64,000 nucleotides of DNA from Nostoc punctiforme NIES-2108 (GCA_003326195.1 LXQE01000029.1:460639-524638), one strand, 5' to 3'; counted from the stretch's first letter, positions 9,028 through 18,797 are shown. Notes: a model not told the origin generated them from the letters alone. Program-made: numbers and translations.

Positions 9028-9459
9028 TTAGATGAGACTTAGTATCCCATTGGAACCTAAGACAAAAGCATAATTTCCAGGAGCGTTGACAGTAGTTTTA
9101 TTTAGTTGAATACCTGCTGTGTTCAAATCTCCATCAAACCTAACATCAGCTATTATTGCTTGGTCTGTAAAGACTATTGAATTACCGGGTTTGAGTTGAA
9201 TATCTTGCGAAGTTGTATTACCAAAGCTTAAATCAAAATAGAGCGGAGAAGAAGTCCCATTGTATATGTCAAGTGAATTTTTCGATCCGTTTGGATTGGG
9301 ATTGGGTGTGAGTGTTGGGTTGGCTGTGAGTGCAAAGGGTCCAGGGTTGGCTCCACCGCTAATAACTTGAGAGGTCTCGTTATCTAACTTTTTGATTAAA
9401 CCTAGAGCTTCTAAATCTGTTTTATTGTCTGAACTAAATTGCGAGTGTTGAGAATTCAT
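9028..9459 (-). CDS. Double-glycine-leader peptide-like protein
   Basis: Hypothetical protein of 143 aa from the ATG at 9459 (an ATG 24 bases upstream is also possible). Residues 1-36 look like a double-glycine leader: acidic and polar, with LGLIKKLDNETSQVISGG ending at Gly35-Gly36, a pattern common in cyanobacterial bacteriocin-like precursors cut by C39-peptidase ABC exporters. The remaining 107 residues start ANPGPF, have a Pro/Asn-rich linker (TLTPNPNPNG), and end in a beta-rich hydrophobic domain with no Cys. No transporter, modification enzyme or immunity gene is adjacent. Leader type is inferred from sequence; function is unknown. Confidence 0.7.
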   Translation of the reverse strand: MNSQHSQFSSDNKTDLEALGLIKKLDNETSQVISGGANPGPFALTANPTLTPNPNPNGSKNSLDIYNGTSSPLYFDLSFGNTTSQDIQLKPGNSIVFTDQAIIADVRFDGDLNTAGIQLNKTTVNAPGNYAFVLGSNGILSLI

Positions 9460-10083
9460 ACCTAATACTCCAATTAAATGCAATATTCAATACTAGGGAT
9501 ATATTTATTCATCCCATATTGTTTAGTACGATGCATTTTCTGATTTATGCACTCAATAGAAATATATCCCCACACCCCTCCTATTTGTTACAAGTTAAAA
9601 ATAAGTGAATTTTGTCAATACATCTTTGAGCATACATTTGTAGGGGATTGCGGTAGGGGTAGTGAGTGCGATCGCCCTCTAACACGGTATCACTACTCAT
9701 TTGACCCCAATCACAAAAACTTAATTTTATTTTTTTATAAGCAAGCTTTAACAATAAGTCTACAGAAACTATAGTTGCATCAATATATACTTTTTTATTA
9801 CGCAAGTATGATAAATTCGTGAAACTTATGTGTCGTTTGATTTGATTTAAATCCAGATAAATTTTATTGAGCTTGGGCGGTTTAGCACGCTCCTAACTGC
9901 TAACTCTCAGGTACGGCTTGGTGTGACTAATGGCGATGCGATACCTACAGCGGACTGCGCCTACGTACTTACAAAATTAGCTGCAAGTTCATTAAACTAA
10001 GCAGCTAGATAATTATCAACAATTAAAAATTAAAAATCAAAAAAAATTCTGATTTTTAATTTTTAATTTCTCTCCCTTGAGGA
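9460..10083. other. Intergenic region, 620 bp
   Basis: Promoter region of the double-glycine-leader gene and 3' region of the RRM gene. It contains one HIP1-like site near 9668 and a repeat-like stretch (GCGATGCGATACCTACAGCGGACTGCGCC) around 9933-9963. The frames here (for example on either strand at 9550-9800) have no protein-like composition. The RRM terminator hairpin lies at 10021-10068. Confidence 0.5.
10021..10068 (-). terminator. AT-rich terminator hairpin of the RRM gene
   Basis: A 19-bp perfect inverted repeat, starting AATTAAAAATTAAAAATCA and closing with its complement at 10050-10068, 15 bp past the stop of the RRM gene. Its loop and arms are T-rich on the minus strand. Confidence 0.6.
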
Positions 10084-10590
10084 TTAATTCGTAGTTTGTG
10101 CAGCTAGCATCTGCTTCAGCTTTTCTAATTCCGAAGCCCAACGAGGATCTGGACGAATAGCGTCTGAATCGGTGGTTGTAGTGCTGCTTTCGCGAGAACC
10201 TCCGCCACCGCCGCCACGACGAGGCTTCTTAGAGCTTTTCTCACGACGGCTACCTTCTCTGGTGGGGCTAGGAGTTGGGGTACTATTACTAGCAAGAGTA
10301 ACTGGTTTAGGAGCTTGCTCGTCGCCCTCTTCACCCTTTGTCCGAGGTAATGCCTTCTCTAGCTTAATGGGAGTATCTTTGAACATCTGACCATTATACT
10401 TTTCAATAATTTCGTCAGCTTGTTCGTCATTGTTGACTGTAAGAAAACCGAAACCACGGCATTTGCCAGTTTTGCGGTCTTTAATTAATTTAGTAGTTAC
10501 AGCATCACCTTCTGCTGCAAAAACGGCTTGCAGATCTTGACGATCTATTTCATCTTTAGGCAAATTACCTATATATAGGCGAACGGACAT
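10084..10590 (-). CDS. RNA-binding protein, single RRM
   Basis: A 168-aa RNA-binding protein of the cyanobacterial Rbp type. The RRM fills residues 2-80: RNP2 is LYIGNL and RNP1 is KCRGFGFLTV, with the aromatic residues that stack on RNA. A low-complexity region follows, rich in Pro/Ser/Thr, then Lys/Arg/Gly (KKPRRGGGGGGSR). It ends in a conserved-looking helix, DPRWASELEKLKQML. Short Gly-rich Rbp proteins are often cold-induced; this one is longer, with a C-terminal helix that may mediate oligomerisation. It has 670 bp of non-coding DNA upstream, which would allow a long 5' leader. Confidence 0.93.
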   Translation of the reverse strand: MSVRLYIGNLPKDEIDRQDLQAVFAAEGDAVTTKLIKDRKTGKCRGFGFLTVNNDEQADEIIEKYNGQMFKDTPIKLEKALPRTKGEEGDEQAPKPVTLASNSTPTPSPTREGSRREKSSKKPRRGGGGGGSRESSTTTTDSDAIRPDPRWASELEKLKQMLAAQTTN

Positions 10591-11001
10591 GAACTATACC
10601 TCCAGAGTTGAATGAACATGGCAAGGCAAGAAAACAATCACTTAGCTTTGGCTTTTAAATAGATGCTATTGACCAAGACTGCCATAAACCAATTTTTTTG
10701 CTCGAAACTGTCAACCTATACAACAATACAGTTTTTCGTCGGGATCAAGCTTGTTTAATCCAAAGGCTCACACTATGGTGAGCTAATAACACCTTAATTC
10801 TAAGAATTGTAAATTTAATAGCCTATTGCCTGCTAAAGTACACGCTTTCTTCTATGCCCTTTTTCGCAGAATCAAATACCATTCCTTACATTACCACGGT
10901 ATTTTCTACGTAGCTAGTTTAGCGCATATCTTTTCGACATTAGTATTACTGCATCGTAACATAAAACACATTTTTTTATTCAAGTGAGCATATTTTGAAA
11001 C

Positions 11002-11023
11002 AAAAACCAGCCACTGGCTGGTT
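11002..11023 (-). terminator. Rho-independent terminator, minus strand
   Basis: AACCAGCC-ACT-GGCTGGTT at 11005-11023 with a run of A on its left (T on the minus strand). It is correctly oriented for leftward transcription from the M48-like gene, though about 240 bp past its stop. Confidence 0.6.
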
Positions 11024-11182
11024 AATTTGCTGCTGTGTTGGGAGGATAAAAAGGTATAGAGAGGGGAAAAAGCACCTAAATCCATAACTAAGCGGTGATG
11101 CTGAGTTATGTCGGTTGCTATTGTTTGTGTAAATAAATGTAACACTTGTTAAGAAAACCTGCAACTTTTGTTTACATTCCGA

Positions 11183-11261
11183 TTTGTCCTTTGTCCTTTG
11201 TCCTTTGTCCTTTGCTAATGACCAATGACTAATGACTAAACTAATGACTAATGACCAATGA
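11183..11261. repeat. Heptad repeat cassette TTTGTCC x4 and AATGACT/AATGACC
   Basis: Four exact TTTGTCC heptamers in tandem, then about seven AATGACT/AATGACC-type units. It abuts the stop codon of the M48-like gene. Same family as 8126-8188. Confidence 0.88.
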
Positions 11262-13544
11262 CTAACCAGTGAGAAAGACGTATGCGCCCCAAGCCTGTGC
11301 TGCAACAGCTAAAAAAGTAGACCAAATGGGATGAGGGCTATGAATGGTTTTACCACTTTGAGTTTCTAGGGTTTGGATATCGATCCAAGGTGTTGCTCCT
11401 CGCCGGAACCAACCTGTGACGATAATTTGCCGACCGATTAGATGCTGGTGATTGACTGACTGTCCTAGCCAAGAAATGTGGTGTAATTTTATCAAACCCG
11501 CGCTGGATTGCAAGATTAAATCTTGCGCTAGGGTGTTACTAGTACCTTGACGACCTAATAATTTACCCACAAGACGCACGCTGACGCTATCAATAGGTAG
11601 GGCAGAAGGGTCAGCTAACAGGTTAGGTAAGCTGTCGTCAGTTTGCACGGTAGCAGGTTTTATATCGGGAAAAAAAGAATTAATCCGCATCACAGTACCG
11701 ATGCTAAAGCCAATCAGAAGGCAGCCTGTAATAAAAGACCAATCTTCATATATCCACTTTAGATTTAAAAACTTGAGTGTGAATGCTAGTTGCCAGGTTA
11801 GCCAAACTAAAGCTGCAAACAGAACCCCTAGAGGAATTCCCAACCAGGGAGCGACTTGTAATAGAAAAGACTGACGCTTAACCTTTGATGGTTCGCTAGC
11901 AAAATGTAGTTCGGTGTCTAAATGCCAGTGACGGGCTATTTGGCAGAGGCGTTCGATGCGATCGCCCATTAAAGGATGGCTATTATTAATCGTAAACCAT
12001 CGGCGATAGGGATTGGCAGTATCCCACTTCAAAAAGGATTCAAAAGATAGATTACTAGCAATAGTGCCCAAAGATAAACTTTGTTGGTAGCTGACTGGTG
12101 TTAAGAGATTTAAGCTTTCTAGTTGCCAACTGGTGTGTTCTTGTTTTTGGATATCAGCGGCAATGCCAATGGCAATTTTGAGTAAAGCGCGAATCAGAGC
12201 ATTGGGATTACCAGTAATTTCAGCAGCGACGCGATCGCTATAATAAAGCCGCAACCGCGACAACCACAATCCAGTTCCAGTCAGCAAACACCAAATTCCA
12301 TAAATTAGACTCGCCAGAATTGTCACTGGCCAGCGCCAAATTTTTGCCGATATTTTGTCTCCCAACTCCGACACTTGCTGATATAGCTTATGAGTTGGTA
12401 GTGTCACCAGCAGCAACAAAGACATTACAGCAAAATCCCAGTGAGCAATATGTCCTAGTTGCGTGGCGTAAATAATGGCGATTTCATCATCTGCCAGCTG
12501 CTCTAATAGCCCTTGACTGACAACAATCCTGGCATTACGTGGTAAACTACCATAAGTCAGAATAATTGGTGCAGCCGTTGGTAAAATCCGCAGTTTGGGT
12601 AACGGCCAGTGCCGCTGTTGGCAACAACGTTGTAGCACTCGAACAGCTTCGCGGCTATGGGTATTCAATACATCTTTCGGAAATTCTCGCTGACCATACA
12701 AGTTCGCCAGTAGCAGATCCAGCAACCAAGGTGATACTCCGATTAAAATCACCAATGCGATCAGCAACAGTTGAGTAGGATCGTGGTATAAAAGCTGTAT
12801 TGGCTCCAGATAAGGTAGTTTGACTAAAGTCTGGTTGATGAATCCCAATGCTAACTTGAGGATTTCTCGGATCACCCAAAACAGGGCGATGAATGTTCCT
12901 ACTGACAGTAGCCGCAAGGGAATTAATTTTGGTTTACGTAGTGGTTGCCATGCTCTAGCGCGTTGTGCTTGTCGCCAATAAATAACGCCGAATAATTTGG
13001 CTTGGGTGCGGGTAACAGAACCCATGAAGCCGTTTAGGGGCGCAGGCAGTGGTGATGGTGGCGGTGTGGCTAATGTAGCTTTGAGTCTAGCTAGTGGCAC
13101 CATCGGCGGGATGTCGTCGCTTTTGGTTTCTATGACTTGATCGTTCGGCTTTTCCTCTAATGTAGAAGTTTCCGGGGGAGTAACTGGCGTTGAATCTGGT
13201 GTTGAATCTGGGGTTGAATTCTCAAAAGCAACAAATCCAGTTTCGACTTTTTTTGATTCTTGCTCGGTTTTTTTACGTTTTGTCAGGTGTTCGAGAGCGC
13301 GTGTTGCCCACTCTTGAACTTGCGGATTGTTACTCTCAATAAGATTCTGGGAAATAGCGATCGCTTTGGGAACTTCGCCAGTGCGAGCATAAGCCATCAC
13401 TAAACCAACCTGGGCTTGTAAGCTAGCAGTACCATTATTTTGGCTGCTAGCAATAGGTTCTAGTTGAGCGATCGCGGTTTGGTAATTTCCCTGTTTGAGG
13501 GCAACTAAACCAGCCTCCAAAGACGGTTTGGCATGTGAAGGCAT
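11262..13544 (-). CDS. M48-like membrane protein with lost zinc motif
   Basis: A 760-aa protein built on an HtpX/M48 peptidase scaffold. Residues 1-90 are TPR-like, 100-170 are low-complexity (STPDSTPDSTP), and several helices follow (210-285). The M48 core spans about 285-540. The family's HExxH should sit in DDEIAIIYATQLGHIAHWD, but reads TQLGH (361-365): the first His and the catalytic Glu are gone. The third-ligand motif ExxxD reads LYYSD (433-437), also without Glu. The trailing family motif NSHPLMGDRIERL is intact. More helices and a soluble tail end the protein. It is likely a pseudo-peptidase with a structural or regulatory role. A terminator and heptad repeats follow the gene. Confidence 0.85.
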   Translation of the reverse strand: MPSHAKPSLEAGLVALKQGNYQTAIAQLEPIASSQNNGTASLQAQVGLVMAYARTGEVPKAIAISQNLIESNNPQVQEWATRALEHLTKRKKTEQESKKVETGFVAFENSTPDSTPDSTPVTPPETSTLEEKPNDQVIETKSDDIPPMVPLARLKATLATPPPSPLPAPLNGFMGSVTRTQAKLFGVIYWRQAQRARAWQPLRKPKLIPLRLLSVGTFIALFWVIREILKLALGFINQTLVKLPYLEPIQLLYHDPTQLLLIALVILIGVSPWLLDLLLANLYGQREFPKDVLNTHSREAVRVLQRCCQQRHWPLPKLRILPTAAPIILTYGSLPRNARIVVSQGLLEQLADDEIAIIYATQLGHIAHWDFAVMSLLLLVTLPTHKLYQQVSELGDKISAKIWRWPVTILASLIYGIWCLLTGTGLWLSRLRLYYSDRVAAEITGNPNALIRALLKIAIGIAADIQKQEHTSWQLESLNLLTPVSYQQSLSLGTIASNLSFESFLKWDTANPYRRWFTINNSHPLMGDRIERLCQIARHWHLDTELHFASEPSKVKRQSFLLQVAPWLGIPLGVLFAALVWLTWQLAFTLKFLNLKWIYEDWSFITGCLLIGFSIGTVMRINSFFPDIKPATVQTDDSLPNLLADPSALPIDSVSVRLVGKLLGRQGTSNTLAQDLILQSSAGLIKLHHISWLGQSVNHQHLIGRQIIVTGWFRRGATPWIDIQTLETQSGKTIHSPHPIWSTFLAVAAQAWGAYVFLTG

Positions 13545-13730
13545 ACAAATTCTGGCACTCCAATCTCTTCTAAATGATCCACGTTTGTGCGAAAGCGCGA
13601 ACCTCGGATGCCGTGGAAATCAACCGCGCTCAAGTTTTGTTTGTCAAGTGAACGATAAAGGTTGAATTCAGGAGTCAGTCGTCAGAATTCAGTTGAGTCT
13701 TCATCTGGATTCTGAATTCTGTATTCTTCT

Positions 13731-15359
13731 TCATTCGTCCACTGGTTGTTGACTAGAAAATACTGGAGCGATCGCGCTTAATTTTAACTCTGGATGGTCG
13801 CCCAATAACTGTTGACAATTCCATTCATTGCGGAATAGCAACACTGGTCGTCCCATACTGTCTTTAACTGTAGTGGTATTGAATATTCGTCCCACTTTTT
13901 CTAATGCTTCCCAACCACCCTCAACCCAACGGGCGACACTGTAGGGCAATAAATCTAATATGGTTTCTACACCATACTCATTTTGTAAGCGAAACTGTAC
14001 TACTTCGAATTGCAACTGACCCACCGCCGCCAAAATTGGATCGCGCTTGGCTTCATCAATTGAATACATAATTTGCACAGCACCTTCTTCTCGCAATTCC
14101 GCAACGCCTTTTTGGAATTGTTTAGACTTCGAGGGGTTGGGATTCCTCAGAGATGCAAACAGTTCCGGCGAGAAATACGGAATCCCCTCATATTCGAGCT
14201 TTTGTCCCGTGTAAATTGTATCCCCGATCGCAAAAACACCGGGATTGTTCAAACCGATCACATCGCCAGGATAAGCCACATCAATCGATTCTCGCTCTTG
14301 AGCAAAGAGTTTTTGCGGGCGAGATAGACGGATGAGTTTACCAATGCGAGCGTGATTCACCATCATATCTTTTTCAAACTTACCAGTGCAAACCCGGATA
14401 AATGCGACGCGATCGCGGTGTTTCGGGTCCATATTCGCTTGCAGTTTGAAGACAAACCCCGAAAACTCCGGATATGTAGGAGGAACTTCGCCAACACTGC
14501 TGATATGAGAACCGGGTTTGAGGGCATAGTCGAGGAAATACTTGAGGAATAACTCTACCCCAAAGTTAGTCATGGCGCTACCAAAGAACACAGGTGTCAT
14601 TTTGCCTTCGTGTACCAACTGCAAATCTAGTTCTGGCCCAACTCCTTCTAGCAGTTCTAAATCATTTTTCAGTTGGTAGTACAGGCTTTGTTCTAGCTGT
14701 TCTTCTATTCTCGGATCGCCTAACTCCACTATTGTATCGCGGGCTTCTCGGCTACCGTGGGCGCTGCGTTCAAACAAGTGTATTTGTTGCTTGTGTCGGT
14801 CAAAAACACCTTTAAAGCGATCGCCCATCCCAATCGGCCAGTTGACTGCATAAGTTTGCAATCCCAATTCTTGCTCAATTTCATCCAATAGTTCCAGAGG
14901 TTCTCTTCCGGGGCGATCAAGCTTGTTGATAAATGTAAAAATCGGGATACCGCGCAACTTACATACTTCAAACAATTTGCGCGTTTGCGGTTCCAAACCT
15001 TTTGCCGCATCAATCAGCATTACTGCATTATCGGCGGCGGCAAGGGTACGATAAGTATCTTCACTGAAATCTTGGTGTCCGGGTGTGTCTAATAAATTGA
15101 TTTGACAATTCCGATATTCAAATTGCAACACTGTGGAGGTAATGGAAATACCCCGTTGTTGCTCCATCGCCATCCAGTCAGAAGTAGCCTTTCGCTGTGC
15201 CCGTCGCGCTTTGACTGCCCCAGCTTCGTGAATTGCACCCCCGTACAGGAGTAGCTTTTCAGTTAGTGTAGTTTTACCTGCATCGGGGTGAGATATAATC
15301 GCAAAGTTGCGGCGAAGTTCAACTGCTTGAATAAGTTCAGACTGAAGTTCAGTAGACAT
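13731..15359 (-). CDS. prfC: Peptide chain release factor 3
   Basis: RF3, the translational GTPase that removes RF1/RF2 from the ribosome after peptide release. At 542 aa it has the usual length. The G domain starts at about residue 15 with the P-loop SHPDAGKTT, switch [18 protein letters not shown], and NKLD specificity motif; domains II and III follow, with the family segment [16 protein letters not shown]. The ATG at 15359 gives a standard N-terminus ([20 protein letters not shown]). It is monocistronic, with 185 bp to the M48-like gene. Confidence 0.97.
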   Translation of the reverse strand: MSTELQSELIQAVELRRNFAIISHPDAGKTTLTEKLLLYGGAIHEAGAVKARRAQRKATSDWMAMEQQRGISITSTVLQFEYRNCQINLLDTPGHQDFSEDTYRTLAAADNAVMLIDAAKGLEPQTRKLFEVCKLRGIPIFTFINKLDRPGREPLELLDEIEQELGLQTYAVNWPIGMGDRFKGVFDRHKQQIHLFERSAHGSREARDTIVELGDPRIEEQLEQSLYYQLKNDLELLEGVGPELDLQLVHEGKMTPVFFGSAMTNFGVELFLKYFLDYALKPGSHISSVGEVPPTYPEFSGFVFKLQANMDPKHRDRVAFIRVCTGKFEKDMMVNHARIGKLIRLSRPQKLFAQERESIDVAYPGDVIGLNNPGVFAIGDTIYTGQKLEYEGIPYFSPELFASLRNPNPSKSKQFQKGVAELREEGAVQIMYSIDEAKRDPILAAVGQLQFEVVQFRLQNEYGVETILDLLPYSVARWVEGGWEALEKVGRIFNTTTVKDSMGRPVLLFRNEWNCQQLLGDHPELKLSAIAPVFSSQQPVDE

Positions 15360-15483
15360 AAATGTATTTGTTTGTTAGCTAGCTTAATTTTTTTTGACTC
15401 TGGCAAGTCTTTTAATCTTAAGACAACGATGCTCATGATAGGGTCGTAGTATAACGAACAATCTGACTAAATAGGAGAAAGCA

Positions 15484-15843
15484 ATGTACGACACAGACAA
15501 GCGAAAGCTTCTATCTGCCTTGTCTCATGGAGCGATTTTTTTCAGCACGACGTTGGTATCTGTAGGTATACCTATCGCCATACTGTTTGTATCTGACGAT
15601 CCTGTTGTTAAAGAAAACGCCAAAGAATCGATCAATTTCCACTTTAATGTCTGGCTTTACGGAGGAATTCTGGGAGCGTTGTTTTTTCTATTCGGTTGGT
15701 TAGTATTACCTCTATTATTGCTGGGGCCACTAGCCGGTCTGGGATATCTATTGCACTGGGGATTAACAATTTGGGCGCTCATTGGAGTTTTCAGCAATCC
15801 TGATATACCCTTCCGTTATCCTTATATTTTCCGAGTTTTTTAG
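15484..15843 (+). CDS. DUF4870 membrane protein
   Basis: A 119-aa membrane protein of the DUF4870 (Tic20-like) type. It has a short polar N-terminus (MYDTDKRKLLSALSH) followed by three or four hydrophobic helices, with the family-typical KENAKESINFHFNVWLY segment at about residues 42-58. An SD-like AGGAG lies just before the ATG. It is transcribed alone, divergently from prfC. The function of the family is not established. Confidence 0.88.
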   Translation: MYDTDKRKLLSALSHGAIFFSTTLVSVGIPIAILFVSDDPVVKENAKESINFHFNVWLYGGILGALFFLFGWLVLPLLLLGPLAGLGYLLHWGLTIWALIGVFSNPDIPFRYPYIFRVF

Positions 15844-16307
15844 CATAGATTATGGCTCTGGGCATTGGGCATTGGTAATTGTCAGTTATTTGCTACCAAA
15901 TACAAATTTAATTAATCCGTAGCGAATTCTCTGCGTGCCTCTGCGTTTACCTCTGCGCCACTACCCTGCGGGAAGGCGTACCACTTCGTGGAAGCAAGCT
16001 ACGCGTAGCGTCTCGTAGAGAAGGGCCTATGCGTTTAAATTTCAACCCTCAATTCCCCAAAATTTTGCTAACAGACAATCTTATCATTATTGAATTTTGA
16101 ATTGCTTCATAATGTTGTTTTTTTTCCAGTCCGTCGGATAGGTGCAACCAAGCTGTAGAATACAAAATTGCCCCACAACTTGATTAAGAGTAGGGCAAAG
16201 GACAGTTAAGCACTGTTTGTAGTCTGTCTGACGGCAGGAAAATTTTAGCCTGCTTTTGTGACGCTTTGTTTTGTGTCTATCTGCGTTGTTTCTCTTCATA
16301 AAATTTT
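15844..16307. other. Intergenic region upstream of hemB
   Basis: About 460 bases including short GGGCATT repeats (about 15858-15880), an interspersed palindromic repeat at 15966-16024 and the hemB promoter region. No gene or RNA recognised. Confidence 0.5.
15966..16024. repeat. Interspersed palindromic repeat (CTACGCGTAGCG type)
   Basis: GC-rich palindromic mosaic with motifs GGAAGGCGTACC, CACTTCGTG, AGCTACGCGTAGCG and CTCGTAGAG, resembling interspersed repeats common in Nostocales genomes. Similar words recur at 24291-24374. Confidence 0.65.
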
Positions 16308-17288
16308 ATGTTTCCTACACATCGCCCCCGTCGTCTGCGTACTCATCCTCAACTGCGCCGGATGGTTCGTGAAACTGTTTTAACAACAAGCGATTTAATC
16401 TACCCACTATTTGCTGTGCCGGGTGAGGGAATTGCTAATGAGGTGAAATCGATGCCCGGAGTCTACCAACTTTCGGTAGATAAAATCGTTGAAGAAGCAA
16501 AAGAAGTTTACGACTTAGGAATTCCTTCTATTATTTTATTTGGTATTCCGGCTGATAAAGATGTGGATGCCACTGGCGCTTGGCATGATTGCGGAATTGT
16601 CCAAAAAGCGGCGACGGCGGTAAAAGCAGCAGTGCCAGATTTGATTGTAATTGCTGATACTTGTTTATGTGAGTATACTAGCCACGGTCATTGTGGTTAT
16701 CTGCAAGTTGGTGATTTAACAGGACGAGTTTTAAATGACCCAACTCTGGAATTGTTGAAGAAAACAGCGGTTTCTCAAGCAAAAGCCGGTGCCGATATCA
16801 TCGCGCCTTCTGGGATGATGGATGGTTTTGTCCAGGCAATTCGTCAGGGTTTGGATGAAGCAGGATTTCAAGATACGCCGATTTTATCTTATGCTGCTAA
16901 GTATGCTTCGGGTTATTATGGCCCATTTCGGGATGCAGCAGACTCGACACCACAATTTGGGGACAGAAGAACTTACCAAATGGACCCAGGTAACGCCCGC
17001 GAAGCGATTAAAGAGATTGAATTAGATATCGCTGAAGGTGCTGATATGCTCATGGTTAAGCCAGCCTTGGCATATATGGATATTATTTGGCGCGTTAAGG
17101 AAGCGAGTAACTTGCCAGTTGCAGCTTACAATGTTTCTGGTGAGTATGCGATGGTAAAAGCTGCGGCTCTCAATGGTTGGATTGATGAAGAGCGCGTGGT
17201 TATGGAAACTTTAACTGGGTTTAAACGCGCTGGTGCAGATTTGATTTTGACTTATCATGCCAAAGATGCGGCGCGATGGTTAAAGTAG
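16308..17288 (+). CDS. hemB: Delta-aminolevulinic acid dehydratase (porphobilinogen synthase)
   Basis: HemB condenses two 5-aminolevulinate molecules to porphobilinogen, the shared step to haem, chlorophyll, bilins and cobalamin. The 326-aa length is typical. The active-site lysines lie in [16 protein letters not shown] and [10 protein letters not shown]. The metal loop [14 protein letters not shown] keeps all three cysteines, so this is a Zn-type enzyme, unlike the Asp-rich Mg-type of plant plastids. The ATG at 16308 gives the usual start [14 protein letters not shown]. It is monocistronic. Confidence 0.97.
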   Translation: MFPTHRPRRLRTHPQLRRMVRETVLTTSDLIYPLFAVPGEGIANEVKSMPGVYQLSVDKIVEEAKEVYDLGIPSIILFGIPADKDVDATGAWHDCGIVQKAATAVKAAVPDLIVIADTCLCEYTSHGHCGYLQVGDLTGRVLNDPTLELLKKTAVSQAKAGADIIAPSGMMDGFVQAIRQGLDEAGFQDTPILSYAAKYASGYYGPFRDAADSTPQFGDRRTYQMDPGNAREAIKEIELDIAEGADMLMVKPALAYMDIIWRVKEASNLPVAAYNVSGEYAMVKAAALNGWIDEERVVMETLTGFKRAGADLILTYHAKDAARWLK

Positions 17289-17461
17289 GCTAGGCATATT
17301 GGATACTAATTTAGGGGGAAATCTCACGCAGAGGCGCGAAGACACATAGTTGTGTTTTGGTGTTTGGGCGTGAGATTCTTTGTATTTTGGGTTTGGCTGG
17401 TGCGAAATTCAAACAAAATTTAACTAATCGGCGTTATACTTGTCATACGTGTATTGCAAGG

Positions 17462-17728
17462 ATGATAAAAGTTATGCTTAGTGTCAGGTTGGATGAAGAA
17501 ACAGAACGGCAGCTAGCCGATATTTTAGCTCACGAGCAAACGGAAAAGAGTGAATTGATCCGACGCTTGATTGCTGAACGCTGGCTAACTTTACAAGCGG
17601 GTAAAACTTTGGTTGAGAGGCGGGGTGGACACCCTGAACATCTGCTACAAGATGCACCAAGGGATTTATCGGAACGCTCAAACCGTAAGAAAGCGATCGC
17701 TCAATATCTCAACAAGCGGCATTCATGA
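17462..17728 (+). CDS. Ribbon-helix-helix antitoxin-like protein
   Basis: Small protein of 88 aa from the ATG at 17462 (MIKVMLSVRLDEETERQL); an upstream ATG at 17357 would add 35 residues without domain character. Residues 3-45 form an RHH/CopG-like DNA-binding unit: a beta strand VMLSVRLD followed by two helices with ESEL-type pattern (KSELIRRLIAERW). The C-terminal part is basic and likely wraps the toxin. The stop overlaps the start of the PIN gene by four bases (ATGA), the classical toxin-antitoxin arrangement. Such antitoxins also repress their own promoter. Confidence 0.82.
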   Translation: MIKVMLSVRLDEETERQLADILAHEQTEKSELIRRLIAERWLTLQAGKTLVERRGGHPEHLLQDAPRDLSERSNRKKAIAQYLNKRHS

Positions 17729-18141
17729 CCTATTATCCGCTTATACTCGCAGATAGCGGGTTTTTGTTTGCGTACTACAGCGCTAGAGATCAGTATCACC
17801 AACAGGTGCGTCGTTTTTTTGAAAACTGTACTTCTAGGCTGGTGACTACGCCCATTTGTATTGCAGAAGTGGTGTGGTTGCTCAACTTTGATTGGCGTAC
17901 ACAAAACGAGTTTCTTCTAGATGTTGCGAAACAACTCTATGAGTGTGAGCAAATATTACCGCAAGATTTTTCGCGCATTGCTGAGTTGAATATTCAGTAC
18001 AGAGATTTACCAGGGGATTTTGCAGATTTATCCTTGATTGTCATTTCGGAACGCTTAGATATTGCTGCCATAGCTACTTTAGACAGTGATTTTGATATTT
18101 ATCGGCGTTATCGGAAAAAACCTTTTGAGCGGGTGTTTTAG
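17725..18141 (+). CDS. PIN-domain toxin, VapC-like
   Basis: A 138-aa PIN-domain protein. PIN toxins are Mg-dependent ribonucleases. The acidic active-site residues are present: Asp10 in ILADSGFLFAYY, Glu in CIAEVVWLL, Asp residues in LPGDFADLSLI, and a final acidic patch in TLDSDFDIYRRY. The gene overlaps the RHH gene by four bases, so the two should be translationally coupled. It is intact and so is probably a working type II toxin-antitoxin pair; the RNA target cannot be read from the sequence. Confidence 0.88.
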   Translation: MTYYPLILADSGFLFAYYSARDQYHQQVRRFFENCTSRLVTTPICIAEVVWLLNFDWRTQNEFLLDVAKQLYECEQILPQDFSRIAELNIQYRDLPGDFADLSLIVISERLDIAAIATLDSDFDIYRRYRKKPFERVF

Positions 18142-18171
18142 GGATGCGATCGCTACTTAATGATAATTTTT

Positions 18172-18768
18172 TCACAGGACACCACTAGCTAAGATTCCTA
18201 AAATTTTATTGACATCTTTAAGATAATATTCACTTAAATCAATCTGGATAGATTGACCTTCTAATTTTAAAAATTGCCAAATACTTCCAGTGGTGACAGT
18301 TCCATAAATTATCAAATTTTCATTACCTGCTCGTTCGTTAAATATTCTTGCTGCTAACATTTCGGCTACACATTGTCCTAAACCAGCAGGAATGTTTTCT
18401 TTTTTAGCTTCCACAATAATAATAACTGGTGCAGTGATAATTAGTCTTTCTGGAGAACGGGTAATTAGAAAATCACAAATTCCATTTAAACCTTGTGCCG
18501 GATCAACATTGAATTCAACACCAGAGAATAAATTTATCTGGTCATTTAATTGTCGTCTCAAATCTAGTAAAATTGGAGAAATAATCATCTCAGAGCGAGC
18601 TTTTTCACTATTACTGGCAATAGCTATAGGTGAATTATATTGAAGAATTTCTTTTAATAACTCACTGCATTCTATATCAGGTGTATTAGCAAAAATCTCA
18701 GTTCTTTCAATAGTATTTATTTGAAAGTTCTGTTTGACTTTCTCTAAAGTGAAATCACTATATGGCAT
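18172..18768 (-). CDS. Nuclease-fold-like hypothetical protein
   Basis: Hypothetical protein of 198 aa from the ATG at 18768 (MPYSDFTLEKVKQNF); the frame is open further up to 18846, but that part overlaps a toxin relic. The middle has a PD-(D/E)xK-like layout: an acidic strand GICDFLITRS, then a strand VIIIVEAKKENI with the E-x-K signature, then a helix GLGQCVAEMLAARIFNERAG. Proteins of this look are common in Nostoc and are often called type I restriction R-subunit-like or Uma2-like, without proven activity. It is convergent with the PIN gene. Nuclease function is inferred. Confidence 0.72.
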   Translation of the reverse strand: MPYSDFTLEKVKQNFQINTIERTEIFANTPDIECSELLKEILQYNSPIAIASNSEKARSEMIISPILLDLRRQLNDQINLFSGVEFNVDPAQGLNGICDFLITRSPERLIITAPVIIIVEAKKENIPAGLGQCVAEMLAARIFNERAGNENLIIYGTVTTGSIWQFLKLEGQSIQIDLSEYYLKDVNKILGILASGVL

Positions 18769-18797
18769 ATCAGGAAACGTTTTCACGCAATAAAGTC

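Larger units (their letters stand above)
10591..11261. other. Intergenic region upstream of the RRM gene, 670 bp
   Basis: Upstream region of the RRM gene and downstream region of the M48-like gene. It holds a small hairpin GCTCAC/GTGAGC at 10766-10783 that could sit in the RRM leader, a terminator at 11002-11023, and a heptad repeat cassette at 11183-11261. No gene recognised. Confidence 0.5.

Noticed and set aside
9547..9805. Overlapping frames on both strands of about 75 codons
   Set aside because: AT-rich intergenic DNA read by chance; no ribosome-binding site or similarity.
10906..11305. Overlapping minus-strand frames of about 80-110 codons
   Set aside because: They translate heptad repeats and a terminator (repeated SHWSL and KDKGQRTKDK-type peptides); no protein character.
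17357..17461. Longer start for the RHH antitoxin at 17357
   Set aside because: The extra 35 residues have no RHH character; the ATG at 17462 directly precedes the conserved strand.
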